This document shows, piece after piece, positions 49,615-58,616 of a stretch of DNA of 64,000 bases (positions are counted from its first letter, which is position 1; each line of letters begins with the position of its first letter). Source of the stretch: Pseudolabrys sp. Root1462 (lineage in GTDB: Bacteria > Pseudomonadota > Alphaproteobacteria > Rhizobiales > Xanthobacteraceae); assembly GCF_001426945.1 (NCBI RefSeq), contig NZ_LMFS01000004.1:39774-103773 (forward strand). Reading direction: 5' to 3'. Position numbers and translations under genes: made by a program. The notes under the pieces are model-generated. The model was not told the origin of the DNA and did no database searches. It was given only the letters and a program-made list of their open reading frames with translations.

Positions 49615-51497
49615 TACCGCGTTGCCTTCGCGGCCTTCGCCTGATCCCACCACCACACCGTGGGGAAGGCCGACGCGGCATATTTCGGCATGGTCTCGGG
49701 ATGGCTGAAGCGATCCCACCGCGCGGTGCGCTGGAACGGATAGCTCCACTGCGGCACGACGTAGTGATTCCACAGCAGCACGCGGTCCAGCGCGTGCGTC
49801 GCGGCGACCAGTTCCTCGCGGCTCTTGGCGAAGATGACGCGATCGATCAGCTTGTCGATCGCCGGGTTCTTGATGCCGACGACGTTGCGCGAGCCCGGCT
49901 GGTCCGCCGCCTGTGAACCCCAGAAGCCGCGCTGCTCGTTGCCCGGCGACAGCGACTCGCCCCATGACGCGACGATGATGTCGTAATCCCACTGCCGCAG
50001 GCGGTTCTCGTATTGCGACGTATCGACGGTGCGGACCGACACGGCGATGCCGAGGCGCTCGAGCGCCGGCTTGTAGAACAGGGCGACGCGCTCGAAGGCC
50101 GGCTGCACCAGCAGCATCTCGACGCCGAGCTGTTCGCCGGTCTTGGTATTGACCAGCTTGGTATTGCGGATCTCATAACCGGCATCGCGCAGCAACGTCA
50201 GCGCCGTGCGCAAATTGGTGCGGGCCGCCTGCTGATCGCCGTTCGACGGATTGGTGTAGGGCTTGGTGAACAGGTCGGCCGGCACCTGATCCTTCACCGT
50301 GTTGAGGATCTCCAGCTCAATGCCTTGCGGCAGTCCGGATGAGGCCAGTTCGGTGCCGAAGAAGTAACTGTCGATGCGCTTGTACGCGCCGTAGAACAAT
50401 TGCTTGTTCATCTCGTCGAAATCGAAGGCGTAATTGAACGCCAGACGCAGCCGAGCATCCTTGAACTTGTCGCGGCGGATGTTGAAGGCAAATGCCTGCA
50501 TCACCCCGGAGCTGGTCTGCGGGAATTCCTCACGCACGACCTTCTTGTCGCGCAGAGCCGGGAAATCGTAGGACGTCGCCCAATCCTTGGCGCTGGTCTC
50601 CGTGCGCCAGTCGATCTGGTCGCCCTTGAAGGCTTCGAGCGCGACGGTGGTGTCGCGGAAATATTCGAAACGGATCTGCGCGAAATTGTTGGTGCCGATG
50701 TTGACGTTGAGGTCCTTGCCCCAGTAGTCGGCGACCTTTTCGTAGACGATGTTGCGGCCCGGCGCGAATTCCTTGATGCGATACGGCCCCGAGCCGAGCG
50801 GGATCTCCAGCGTGGTCGCGGTGATGTCGCGCTTGTTGCCGGATTTGTCCTTACCTTCCCACCAGTGCTTCGGATAGACCGACAACTGGCCGACGATGTG
50901 CGGAAGTTCGCGATTGCCGGGGCCGTCGAAAGTGAAGGTCACTTCGCGCTCGCCGGTGTTCTCCGCCTTGGTGACGTGACGATAATAGGCGGCGAGATCG
51001 GGACGGTTCTCCTTCTGGACACTGAAGGAGAAGATGACGTCATCGACGGTCACAGGCTTGCCGTCCCACCACTTCGCCTTGGCGTTGATGCGATAGGTGA
51101 CCCAGGAATAATCGTCGGCGTGGCGCACGGCGTCGGCGAGCAGACCGTATTCGGTCGAGACCTCGTCATAGGATGGGGTCATCAACGACTCGTTGATGAA
51201 GTTCGTGCCCATGGCGAGGTTGCCCTTCACCAGCGCCACGACCTCGTTGAAATTGTCGAAGGTGCCGAAGCCGGACATGCGCACGGTGCCGCCTTGCGGC
51301 GCGTCGGCCTTCACGTATTCGAAATGCTTGAAGTCGGCGGGGTACTTCACGTCGCCGAACAGCGACAGGCCGTGCTTCCACGCCTTGTCGTCGGCGCGCG
51401 CCGCGACGGAGAACGACGCCAGGCCGAGCGCCGACAACGCCGGCGCGGCGAAGGCGGCGGCGGTCGAACGCAAGAGACCGCGACGGGACAATTTCAT
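49614..51497 (-). CDS. Peptide ABC transporter substrate-binding protein (YejA-like), copy 2
   Basis: A 627-residue family 5 binding protein, first gene of the transporter operon. Signal region MKLSRRGLLRSTAAAFAAPA contains SRRGLL, a good Tat-type motif, ending near AARA. The body has GLSLFGDVKYPADFKHFEYVKADAPQGG and WWDGKPVTVDDVIFSF. It is clearly paralogous to the next gene but diverged, so the duplication is not recent. The ATG at 51497 matches the signal peptide; a longer ORF from 51533 was rejected. Confidence 0.92.
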   Translation of the reverse strand: MKLSRRGLLRSTAAAFAAPALSALGLASFSVAARADDKAWKHGLSLFGDVKYPADFKHFEYVKADAPQGGTVRMSGFGTFDNFNEVVALVKGNLAMGTNFINESLMTPSYDEVSTEYGLLADAVRHADDYSWVTYRINAKAKWWDGKPVTVDDVIFSFSVQKENRPDLAAYYRHVTKAENTGEREVTFTFDGPGNRELPHIVGQLSVYPKHWWEGKDKSGNKRDITATTLEIPLGSGPYRIKEFAPGRNIVYEKVADYWGKDLNVNIGTNNFAQIRFEYFRDTTVALEAFKGDQIDWRTETSAKDWATSYDFPALRDKKVVREEFPQTSSGVMQAFAFNIRRDKFKDARLRLAFNYAFDFDEMNKQLFYGAYKRIDSYFFGTELASSGLPQGIELEILNTVKDQVPADLFTKPYTNPSNGDQQAARTNLRTALTLLRDAGYEIRNTKLVNTKTGEQLGVEMLLVQPAFERVALFYKPALERLGIAVSVRTVDTSQYENRLRQWDYDIIVASWGESLSPGNEQRGFWGSQAADQPGSRNVVGIKNPAIDKLIDRVIFAKSREELVAATHALDRVLLWNHYVVPQWSYPFQRTARWDRFSHPETMPKYAASAFPTVWWWDQAKAAKATR

Positions 51498-51689
51498 GGT
51501 GGGCAAAGACTTGGACGGTTCGCTGTAGTGCAAATCGATAACCTCAGACGTGGTTCCGCCGCCCCGGCCGCCCCATGACGGATTCGGCGCCGATTATGTC
51601 GGTTTTTCGGTCCGCTACCAGCGCCGCCGGGCGGCATGACCCGGATCGGGCTCAAATCTCCGTGGCCAATCGCCGCAACGCGGCCCGCG

Positions 51690-51722
51690 AAAACAAAACG
51701 GCCGGGCACAGGGCCCGGCCGT
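51690..51722 (-). terminator. Rho-independent terminator of cycM
   Basis: A perfect 10-base-pair stem (ACGGCCGGGC and GCCCGGCCGT, 51698-51722) with a five-base loop. Read on the minus strand it is followed by TTTTGTTTT, so it terminates the cycM transcript 26 bases after that gene's stop. Confidence 0.9.
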
Positions 51723-51747
51723 CAAATATTGGCTTGTCTGGCGCCGC

Positions 51748-52374
51748 TTACTTCTTCGGTGCCTCGGCCGGCTTGGCGGCGCCTTCGGCGGGCTTGGTGC
51801 CCTCCGCCGGAGCGGCGGCCGCGCCGGCATCGGCGGCGGTCGGCAGCGGCTTCGGGCTGTCCGAGAGCGAGCGCAGATAGGCGATCACGTCGGCGCGCTG
51901 CGAATCACGCGACAGACCGGCGAAGGTCATGGCGGTGCCCGGGATGTAGCCGCGCGGGTCCTTCAGGAACTTGTTCAGTTCGTCGTAGGTCCACTCGCCA
52001 CCCTTGGCCTTCATGGCGGCGGAGAAGTTGAACCCGCCGCGGCCGGTGCCGCGCTCGTGGCCGACGATGTCGTAGAGGTTCGGGCCGACGCGGTTCGGGC
52101 CGCCCTTCTCGAAGGTATGGCAGGAGGCGCACTGCTTGGCGGCGGCGGCGCCCTTCTCGACCGAAGCGCTGGCCAGCAGCACGGCGATCGGCTTCTCCGG
52201 CTCGCCGGCGGCAGGCTTGCCACCCGCACCGGTTTCCTTGACGGCGATCGCGTAACCCGGCTTGGCCGGCTTTTCCGGCGTGAACAGCGCGCCGGCGCCG
52301 ATGCTGAGCGCGAGCAGGATCAAACACGTGGCCAGAACGGCGCCGAGAATCTTGTTCAGTTCGAAAGAGTTCAT
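51748..52374 (-). CDS. cycM: Membrane-anchored cytochrome c (CycM-like)
   Basis: Class I c-type cytochrome that carries electrons between the bc1 complex and aa3 oxidase in Bradyrhizobium. The 208-residue product has an uncleaved N-terminal anchor (MNSFELNKILGAVLATCLIL), haem site CASCH at 82-86, GPNLYDIVGHERG and the axial methionine in IPGTAMTFAG (Met149). After residue 175 there is a low-complexity Ala/Pro/Lys tail. It is divergent from kdsB and ends at a clear terminator. Confidence 0.95.
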   Translation of the reverse strand: MNSFELNKILGAVLATCLILLALSIGAGALFTPEKPAKPGYAIAVKETGAGGKPAAGEPEKPIAVLLASASVEKGAAAAKQCASCHTFEKGGPNRVGPNLYDIVGHERGTGRGGFNFSAAMKAKGGEWTYDELNKFLKDPRGYIPGTAMTFAGLSRDSQRADVIAYLRSLSDSPKPLPTAADAGAAAAPAEGTKPAEGAAKPAEAPKK

Positions 52375-52569
52375 TGAAAACGGGCTCCCGACAGGGGCGC
52401 GACGGACGAGGGCGCGACGGACGTGAAGTAGCAGTCGCCGCCGCTGGGTGCGGCGTCGGCGATGAGATACCGGTTTGCTCTGCCTCTGGCAACCCGTATA
52501 AGCGCCGCCATCCGCTGACTTTCAGCGCTTGGCGGCCCTGTTTCCCCGGCGCCAAGGGGTACCCGAGCG

Positions 52570-53310
52570 ATGTCGAAAACCCACCCGAAAACCATCATTC
52601 TTATACCGGCGCGCATGGCCTCGACCCGCCTGCCCGGCAAGCCGCTGGCCGATATCCATGGCATGCCGATGATCGTCCACGTGCTGCACCGCGGCCGCGA
52701 GGCCGGTATCGGCGAAGCGATCGTCGCCACCGATTCGGAGGCGGTGCAGGCCGCGGTCGAGAAGGCCGGCGGCCGCGCCGTCATGACCAGCGCCCACCAC
52801 GCCTCCGGCTCGGACCGGATTTTCGAAGCCCTGGAGGCGGTCGATCCCGAGCATGGTGTTGAATACATAGTCAACGTCCAGGGCGACCTCCCCACCATCG
52901 CCGCCGCGGACATCCGCGCCGCGCTGACGCCGCTCGCCGACCCCGCGGTCGATATCGCCACCCTCGCCGCGGTGATCAGGGACCCGGCCGAGCTGACTAA
53001 TCCGAATGTGGTCAAGGCCAAGGGCACTCTGGTGAGCCCCGGCCGGCTGCACGCCGCCACCTTCACCCGCGCCAATGCCGAAGGCGCCGGGCCGCACTAT
53101 CACCACATCGGCCTCTACGCCTACCGCCGCGCGGCGCTCGAGCGTTTCGTCAAGCTGCCGCCGTCGGTCAACGAGCAACGCGAGCGGCTCGAACAGTTGC
53201 GGGCGCTGGACAACGGCATGCGCATCGACATCGCGATCGTCAGCAGCGTGCCGCTCGGTGTCGATACAGTCGAGGACCTCGACAAGGCCCGCAAGATGCT
53301 CGCCGGTTGA
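52570..53310 (+). CDS. kdsB: 3-deoxy-manno-octulosonate cytidylyltransferase
   Basis: Activates KDO as CMP-KDO for lipopolysaccharide core synthesis. The 246-residue length is standard. Conserved blocks are [20 protein letters not shown] at the start, [20 protein letters not shown], and the metal/CTP site [13 protein letters not shown], with [16 protein letters not shown]. It is followed by pheA after 48 bases; cycM-kdsB-pheA is an order I recognise in related genera. Confidence 0.96.
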   Translation: MSKTHPKTIILIPARMASTRLPGKPLADIHGMPMIVHVLHRGREAGIGEAIVATDSEAVQAAVEKAGGRAVMTSAHHASGSDRIFEALEAVDPEHGVEYIVNVQGDLPTIAAADIRAALTPLADPAVDIATLAAVIRDPAELTNPNVVKAKGTLVSPGRLHAATFTRANAEGAGPHYHHIGLYAYRRAALERFVKLPPSVNEQRERLEQLRALDNGMRIDIAIVSSVPLGVDTVEDLDKARKMLAG

Positions 53311-53358
53311 CTCGCATCGCCGGGTCCGCGTACGCCCCCTATCGGAGCAGGTAACAGT

Positions 53359-54222
53359 ATGGCCAAGAAAAAGATCGTGTTTCAGGGCGAGCGCGGCGCG
53401 AATTCCGACCTCGCCTGCCGCGAAGCCTATCCCGATTACGAGCCGGTGCCCTGCCCGACCTTCGAGGATTGCTTCACCGCGTTGCAGAATGGCGAAGTCG
53501 ATCTCGGCATGATTCCGATCGAGAACTCGGTCGCCGGCCGCGTCGCCGATATCCATCACCTGATGCCAACGGCGAAGCTGCACATCATCGGCGAATGGTT
53601 CTTGCCGATTCGCAACCAGCTGATGGCGCCGAAGGGTGCAAGCCTGAAGACCATCAAGTCGGTGCAGAGCCACATCATGGCGCTCGGCCAGTGCCGCAAC
53701 ATCATCCGCGAACTCAAGCTGACCCCGGTGATCGGCGCCGACACCGCAGGTTCGGCGCGCGAAGTCGCCGAAGCGAACGACATCACCCGCGCCGCCATCG
53801 GCTCACGGCTGGCGGCGGAGATCTACGGGCTCGATATCCTGAAAGAAAACGTCGAGGACGAATCCAACTCGACGACGCGCTTCATTGTGCTGTCGCCGGA
53901 GAAGAAATGGGTTGAACCGGGCAACGGCAAGGTTGTCACCACCTTCGTGTTCCGCGTCCGCAACCTGCCGGCGGCGCTCTACAAGGCACTCGGCGGCTTC
54001 GCCACCAACGGCGTCAACATGACCAAGCTCGAGAGCTATATGGTCGGCGGCAATTTCTTCGCGACGCAGTTCTATGCCGATGTCGAAGGCCATCCCGACG
54101 ACACCGCGCTGGTGCATGCGCTGGAAGAGCTCGCCTTCTTCTCGAAAGAGCTGACGATCCTCGGCGTCTATCCGGCGCACAAATTCCGCGACACGTTCAA
54201 GGAAGAGAGCGACGACGAATAA
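53359..54222 (+). CDS. pheA: Prephenate dehydratase
   Basis: Converts prephenate to phenylpyruvate for phenylalanine synthesis. The 287 residues form a dehydratase domain (KKIVFQGERGANSDLACREA, IPIENSVAGRVADIHHL, the catalytic Thr in STTRFIVLS) and a C-terminal ACT domain (TTFVFRVRNLPAALYKALGGFA, TKLESYMVGGNFFATQFYAD) that binds phenylalanine for feedback inhibition. There is no chorismate mutase domain, as is usual in Alphaproteobacteria. Confidence 0.96.
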   Translation: MAKKKIVFQGERGANSDLACREAYPDYEPVPCPTFEDCFTALQNGEVDLGMIPIENSVAGRVADIHHLMPTAKLHIIGEWFLPIRNQLMAPKGASLKTIKSVQSHIMALGQCRNIIRELKLTPVIGADTAGSAREVAEANDITRAAIGSRLAAEIYGLDILKENVEDESNSTTRFIVLSPEKKWVEPGNGKVVTTFVFRVRNLPAALYKALGGFATNGVNMTKLESYMVGGNFFATQFYADVEGHPDDTALVHALEELAFFSKELTILGVYPAHKFRDTFKEESDDE

Positions 54223-54286
54223 GGGCCTTCCGGGCCGCGCCTGTTCAAGGCCGCGAGCCCGGAATCCCGCCGTCTGCCCCGCTGGG

Positions 54287-54347
54287 AAGCCGAAGCGTTT
54301 TCGAGCGAAGTGGTACCGGTTCGCGTGAAGAGAATGCGTCAAAACAC
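54287..54347. repeat. Intergenic repeat, AAGCGTTTTCGAGCGAAGTGG type
   Basis: A 61-base element, AAGCGTTTTCGAGCGAAGTG then ACCGGTTCGCGTGAAGA and ATGCGTCAAAAC, lying 3' of pheA. It is a single copy in this window but of a form I know from other rhizobial intergenic regions. Confidence 0.5.
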
Positions 54348-54391
54348 GAAGCTGGAGCTCCCGCTTCTATTCCATCGAAGCCGGAAAGCGC

Positions 54392-54778
54392 CTACCGGGT
54401 CATGCGGTCTTCAGCCTTGAAGTACTTGCGCGCGTGCGCCACTAACTGGCCGTCACTCGGATGGTCGATAGTCTCGACGCCGGCGATCAGCTTCTTCAGC
54501 GCAGCGTCGTGGCCTTCGATGTGCTTCACCAGGTCGTTCTTGGCGCTGCCCGGGCCGGTGATCAGCACGGCGCCGGCATCGGCAATGGCCTGCGCCACCG
54601 AATGCAGGAATTCGTGGTCGCCGGCGGCATTGCCGGCACCGATCGAACCCGCCTTGTGATGCAGGTGCTTGGCGGGCTTGTCCGGATGGATGGTGAGCTT
54701 GTCGACCTCGGCCGGGCTGAAATGAAAGACCCGCGCCTCCCGGTGGTCGATCCAGACAACGGCATGAAAATGGCTCAT
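54392..54778 (-). CDS. eRF1-like / host attachment family protein
   Basis: A 128-residue protein beginning MSHFHAVVWIDHREARVFHF. It resembles the N-terminal fold of eRF1/Pelota, a group annotated as translational machinery or host attachment proteins; the biochemical function is not established. The histidine-rich middle (HPDKPAKHLHHKAGS) and DAGAVLITGPGSAKNDLVKHIEGHD are family-typical. The ATG at 54778 gives the conserved start; the longer ORF to 55033 runs into the SDR gene's upstream region. Confidence 0.78.
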   Translation of the reverse strand: MSHFHAVVWIDHREARVFHFSPAEVDKLTIHPDKPAKHLHHKAGSIGAGNAAGDHEFLHSVAQAIADAGAVLITGPGSAKNDLVKHIEGHDAALKKLIAGVETIDHPSDGQLVAHARKYFKAEDRMTR

Positions 54779-54965
54779 CGCTAACGTCCCTTCGCAATCA
54801 GACTTGTCAGCCGGGACCGTCCGGCTGTCTGAATATAATGCGTCCGGCCGCCCCCGCCTGCTTTGATCTAGCGCATGGTGACGAGGCCTCTTGATCGCCG
54901 GGCCGCAAACGGCTTGAACTGGTATGGCACGACCGGCGAAAAATCGCGGGCATTCGGGAGGGACC

Positions 54966-55751
54966 ATGCATTCGGGACATAAGGTGGCGCTGGTCACCGG
55001 CGCGGCGCGCGGCATCGGGCTGGCCACCGCCAAGCGCTTTCTGGCCGAAGGCTACAAAGTCGCGCTGCTCGACATCAATTCCGAGACCCTTCACGCCGCC
55101 CATGCCGCGCTCGCCGGCGATCATGACATCATGGCGATCGAATGCGACGTGTCGCAGCCGGACGCGGTGGCGTTGGCGTTCGATGCGGTCAGCCGCCAGT
55201 TCGGCCGGCTCGACGCGCTGGTCAACAATGCCGGCATCGCCATCTTCAAGCCGATCCTCGACGTCACCTTCGAAGACTGGTCGCGCGTGCTGGCCGTCAA
55301 TCTCAGCGGGCCGTTCATCTGCACGCAAGCCGCGGCACCGATGATGCGCGACCACGGCGGCGGCGCGATCGTCAACATCACCTCGATCTCGGGCCTGCGC
55401 GCGTCAACCTTGCGGACCGCCTACGGCACCAGCAAGGCCGGGCTCGCTCACCTCACCAAACAGCAGGCGGCTGAGCTCGCGCAGTATGGCATCCGCGTCA
55501 ATGCGGTGGCACCCGGACCGGTCGATACTGCGATGGCCAAAGCCGTGCACACGCCGGAGATCCGCGCCGACTATCACGACCACATGCCGCTCAACCGCTA
55601 CGGTCTTGAGGAAGAGCTCGCCGAGGCCATTTATTTCCTGTGCAGCGATCGGGCGAGCTACATCACCGGCCAGATCCTGTGCGTCGACGGCGGCTTCGAT
55701 TCGACCGGCATCGGCCTGCCGACGCTCCGCAAGGACTTGCGCAACAGCTAG
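54966..55751 (+). CDS. SDR family NAD(P)-dependent oxidoreductase
   Basis: A 261-residue classical short-chain dehydrogenase. Cofactor site TGAARGIG at 11-18, NNAG at 87-90, and catalytic Ser140, Tyr153 and Lys157 (NITSISG, YGTSKAG). The residue after the second beta-strand is Asp (LLDINSE), which favours NAD. The C-terminus SYITGQILCVDGGFDSTG is typical. The substrate is unknown, but its convergent neighbour is an aromatic-type monooxygenase. The ATG at 54966 follows GGAGGG. Confidence 0.92.
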   Translation: MHSGHKVALVTGAARGIGLATAKRFLAEGYKVALLDINSETLHAAHAALAGDHDIMAIECDVSQPDAVALAFDAVSRQFGRLDALVNNAGIAIFKPILDVTFEDWSRVLAVNLSGPFICTQAAAPMMRDHGGGAIVNITSISGLRASTLRTAYGTSKAGLAHLTKQQAAELAQYGIRVNAVAPGPVDTAMAKAVHTPEIRADYHDHMPLNRYGLEEELAEAIYFLCSDRASYITGQILCVDGGFDSTGIGLPTLRKDLRNS

Positions 55752-56875
55752 GTTCTCGACGCCTCGTACCAGCCGACAAACTCCGGCGACAGCTTGCGCA
55801 GCCGCTCGAGATCGACGCGACCGGAGCGCGTGATGTAGCTCATGGCGAAGTCGGCGGGCCTGAGCTTCATATGCTCGCCGAAATGCTCGTACCAGGTGGC
55901 GCTGTCATTGGCGCCGCCGACCAGCTTCTCCAGCACCGGGCGGCGCATCGCTTCATAGGCGGCGAAGGCCGCCGGGATATCCTTCGGATGCGCAGCCAGC
56001 GCCTTGTCGAGCGCGATGGCGTCTTCCAGCGCCAGCCGGGTGCCGGAGCCGATGGAGAAATGCGCGGTGTGCAGGGCGTCGCCCATCAGCACGTATTTGC
56101 CGTGCGACCAGCGCGCATTATGCACCAGCGGGAATTGCCGCCAGATCGAATTGTTCGCGATCAGCGGCTCGCCATCGAGCGTCGCCGCGAAGACCTGCTC
56201 ACAGAAAGCCTGCGATTGCGCGGCATCCATCTGTGCCAGACCAGCGCCGGCGAAGGTATCGGCTCCGGTCTCGACGATGAAGGTCGAGCGGTCCGGCGCG
56301 TAGCGGTAATGATGCGCATTGAACGGGCCCCACTCGGTCTCGACGAAGGTTTGCGTCAGCGTCTCGAACACCTGCCCGGTGCCGAACCAGGCGAAGCGAT
56401 TGGTCAAGTGACCGACACTGGCGCCGAGTTCGGCGGCATAAGTGCGGCGCACCAGCGAATTGACGCCGTCGGCGCCGACGACGGCATCGAACTCAGACAG
56501 TTCGTCGAGCGAGCGCACCGCGCAACCGAAAATCGTCGTGGCGTTGACCGAGGCGGCGCGCGCCTGCAACAGCTGCAGGAGCTTCAGCCGCTCGATGGCG
56601 GCAAAGCCGACGCCGTCGATGACGCTGCGCCCGCGCGGATGGTTGAGCGTCATGTCGCGCCACGATTCCATAAACGGCACGATGGCGGCGTAGGTGTCCT
56701 CGTCATCCTCGCGGAGGAAGTCGAGCGCGCGATCGGAGAACACAACGCCGAAGCCGAAGGTGGCATCGGCCGCGTTCTGTTCGATCACGGTGACGTCGGC
56801 AGCCGGCGCGCGGCGCTTGATGAGGTAAGAGAGATAGAGGCCGGCCGGACCGGCGCCAAGGATCGCGATGCGCAT
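55748..56875 (-). CDS. FAD-dependent monooxygenase, salicylyl-CoA hydroxylase-like
   Basis: A 375-residue flavoprotein hydroxylase. FAD fold MRIAILGAGPAGLYLSYLIKR, then TFGFGVVFSDRALDFL, FDAVVGADGVNSLVR and the second FAD motif LMGDALHTAHFSIGSGTRLAL. The sequence pattern matches the N-terminal monooxygenase half of bifunctional salicylyl-CoA 5-hydroxylase/anthraniloyl-CoA monooxygenase, but the C-terminal old-yellow-enzyme half is absent. It probably hydroxylates an aromatic acid or CoA-thioester. It overlaps the SDR gene by four bases, tail to tail. Confidence 0.87.
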   Translation of the reverse strand: MRIAILGAGPAGLYLSYLIKRRAPAADVTVIEQNAADATFGFGVVFSDRALDFLREDDEDTYAAIVPFMESWRDMTLNHPRGRSVIDGVGFAAIERLKLLQLLQARAASVNATTIFGCAVRSLDELSEFDAVVGADGVNSLVRRTYAAELGASVGHLTNRFAWFGTGQVFETLTQTFVETEWGPFNAHHYRYAPDRSTFIVETGADTFAGAGLAQMDAAQSQAFCEQVFAATLDGEPLIANNSIWRQFPLVHNARWSHGKYVLMGDALHTAHFSIGSGTRLALEDAIALDKALAAHPKDIPAAFAAYEAMRRPVLEKLVGGANDSATWYEHFGEHMKLRPADFAMSYITRSGRVDLERLRKLSPEFVGWYEASRT

Positions 56876-56938
56876 GGCGCGAGTGTGTCACACCACACGG
56901 GTGCGCGGTATCCGGTGCGAGACGAAAGATAATTCAGC

Positions 56939-56980
56939 TGTCGTTCCGGGGCGCGGCCTTCGGCGCGCCCCGGAAGACGA
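56939..56980. repeat. Short CGTCATTCCGGG-type repeat
   Basis: GTCGTTCCGGGGCGCG, then a GGCCTTCGGCGCGCC hairpin, then CCCCGGAAGACGA between the monooxygenase and the phosphomannomutase genes. It is a shortened member of the family at 14190-14296. It lies immediately at the 3' end of the phosphomannomutase gene. Confidence 0.6.
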
Positions 56981-56982
56981 GT

Positions 56983-58482
56983 TCAAATCGTCTGGTTGTA
57001 CTCGCCGACGTCCGGGAAGGTCCGCAGCACGCCGTCGACGGACTTGAACATCTCGCGCATGCGCGCTTCGGACACCGGGCTCTCGACGACAACGACGAGC
57101 TCCGGCTTATTCGACGAGGCGCGTACCAGGCCCCAGGTGCCGTCTTCGACCGTGACGCGCACACCATTGACGGTGACGAGGTCGCGGATCGGCTGGCCGG
57201 CAAAGCGCGAGCCATCCTTCTTCAGACCCTCGAAATGCTTCACCACCGCATCGACGATGCCGTATTTCTTTTCATCGTCACAATGCGGCGCCATGGTTGG
57301 CGAGCCCCAGGTCTTGGGGAGCGCCTTGCGCAGGTCCGCCATGGTCTTATCCGGGTTGCGGTCAAGCATGTCGCACACCGCCAGCGCAAAGATCATGCCG
57401 TCGTCATAACCCCGGCCGAACGGGCGATTGAAGAAGAAGTGGCCGGACTTCTCGAAGCCCGCCACCGCGCCGAGTTCGTTGACACGGCGCTTGATATAGG
57501 AGTGGCCAGTCTTCCAGTAATCGACCTTGACGCCGTTCGCCTTCAGCACCGGATCGGTCAGAAACAGCCCGGTCGATTTCACATCGACCACGAAGGTTGC
57601 ATTCTTGTGCAGGCTCGACATGTCGCGCGCCAGCATCACGCCGACCTTGTCGGCGAAAATCTCCTCGCCCTCGTTATCGACGACGCCGCAGCGGTCGCCA
57701 TCGCCGTCAAAGCCGAGCGCAACGTCGGCTTTGTTCATCAACACCGCATCGCGCATCGCGTGCAGCATCTTCATGTCTTCGGTGTTCGGGTTGTAGCGCG
57801 GGAAGGTGTAATCGAGATTGCAGTCGAGCGGCACCACTTCGCAACCGATAGCTTCGAGAATGCGCGGCGCGAAGGCGCCGGCCGTGCCGTTGCCGCAGGC
57901 CGCCACGACTTTCAGCTTGCGCTTGATCTTCGGCCGCTTGGTCAGATCGGCGATGTAGCGATCGGGGAAATTCTCGACGAACACATACGACCCGCCACCC
58001 TTCAGATCGAATTTGGCGCCGAGGACGATTTCCTTGAGCCGGGTCATCTCCTGCGGGCCGAAGGTCAGTGGCCGGTTGGCGCCCATCTTGACGCCGGTCC
58101 AGCCATTGTCGTTGTGCGAGGCCGTCACCATCGCGACGCAAGGCACGTCGAGATCGAACTGGGCGAAATAGGCCATCGGCGTGGTGCACAGACCGATGTC
58201 ATGCACTTTGCAGCCGGCAGCCAGCAGGCCGGAGACCAAGGCCATCTTCACCGACGCCGAATAGCTGCGGAAATCGTGACCGGTGACGATCTCGGGCTTG
58301 ACGCCCATTTCCTTGATCAGCGTCCCCAGGCCGATGCCGAGCGCCTGCACGCCCATCAGGTTGATTTCTTTTTCGAGCAGCCAGCGCGCGTCGTATTCGC
58401 GGAAGCCGGTCGGCTTCACCAGCGGCGAAGACTCGTAGGCATAGGTATTGGGCGTCAGCGCGGGCTTCGGGGTCGGATACAT
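56983..58482 (-). CDS. Phosphomannomutase/phosphoglucomutase
   Basis: Interconverts hexose 1- and 6-phosphates via a phosphoserine; feeds sugar-nucleotide synthesis for surface polysaccharides. About 499 residues. The active serine is Ser122 in TASHNDNGW, the metal loop is FDGDGDRCG at 259-264, and the sugar-binding GFEKSGHFFF and the phosphate-binding RASSNKPELVVVVES complete the four domains. The start MYPTPKPAL was chosen because the upstream extension has no family support. UDP-glucose dehydrogenase nearby suits a shared envelope role. Confidence 0.93.
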   Translation of the reverse strand: MYPTPKPALTPNTYAYESSPLVKPTGFREYDARWLLEKEINLMGVQALGIGLGTLIKEMGVKPEIVTGHDFRSYSASVKMALVSGLLAAGCKVHDIGLCTTPMAYFAQFDLDVPCVAMVTASHNDNGWTGVKMGANRPLTFGPQEMTRLKEIVLGAKFDLKGGGSYVFVENFPDRYIADLTKRPKIKRKLKVVAACGNGTAGAFAPRILEAIGCEVVPLDCNLDYTFPRYNPNTEDMKMLHAMRDAVLMNKADVALGFDGDGDRCGVVDNEGEEIFADKVGVMLARDMSSLHKNATFVVDVKSTGLFLTDPVLKANGVKVDYWKTGHSYIKRRVNELGAVAGFEKSGHFFFNRPFGRGYDDGMIFALAVCDMLDRNPDKTMADLRKALPKTWGSPTMAPHCDDEKKYGIVDAVVKHFEGLKKDGSRFAGQPIRDLVTVNGVRVTVEDGTWGLVRASSNKPELVVVVESPVSEARMREMFKSVDGVLRTFPDVGEYNQTI

Positions 58483-58616
58483 CAAATCCTCGAATGGGAT
58501 GGCTGGAAATTGGGCAGGACAATAGCGTTGGGGAAATTGCCACTTGATTACCCTAACGCTCAAGGAGACCAAATAGCTCCGTCCCGGGGCCGGAAAATGG
58601 CAGAATTCCACACGGG

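Noticed and set aside
54865-54885. CTAGCGCATGGT resembling the GCGCATGG repeat
   Set aside because: Only one arm is present; too short to call a third copy.
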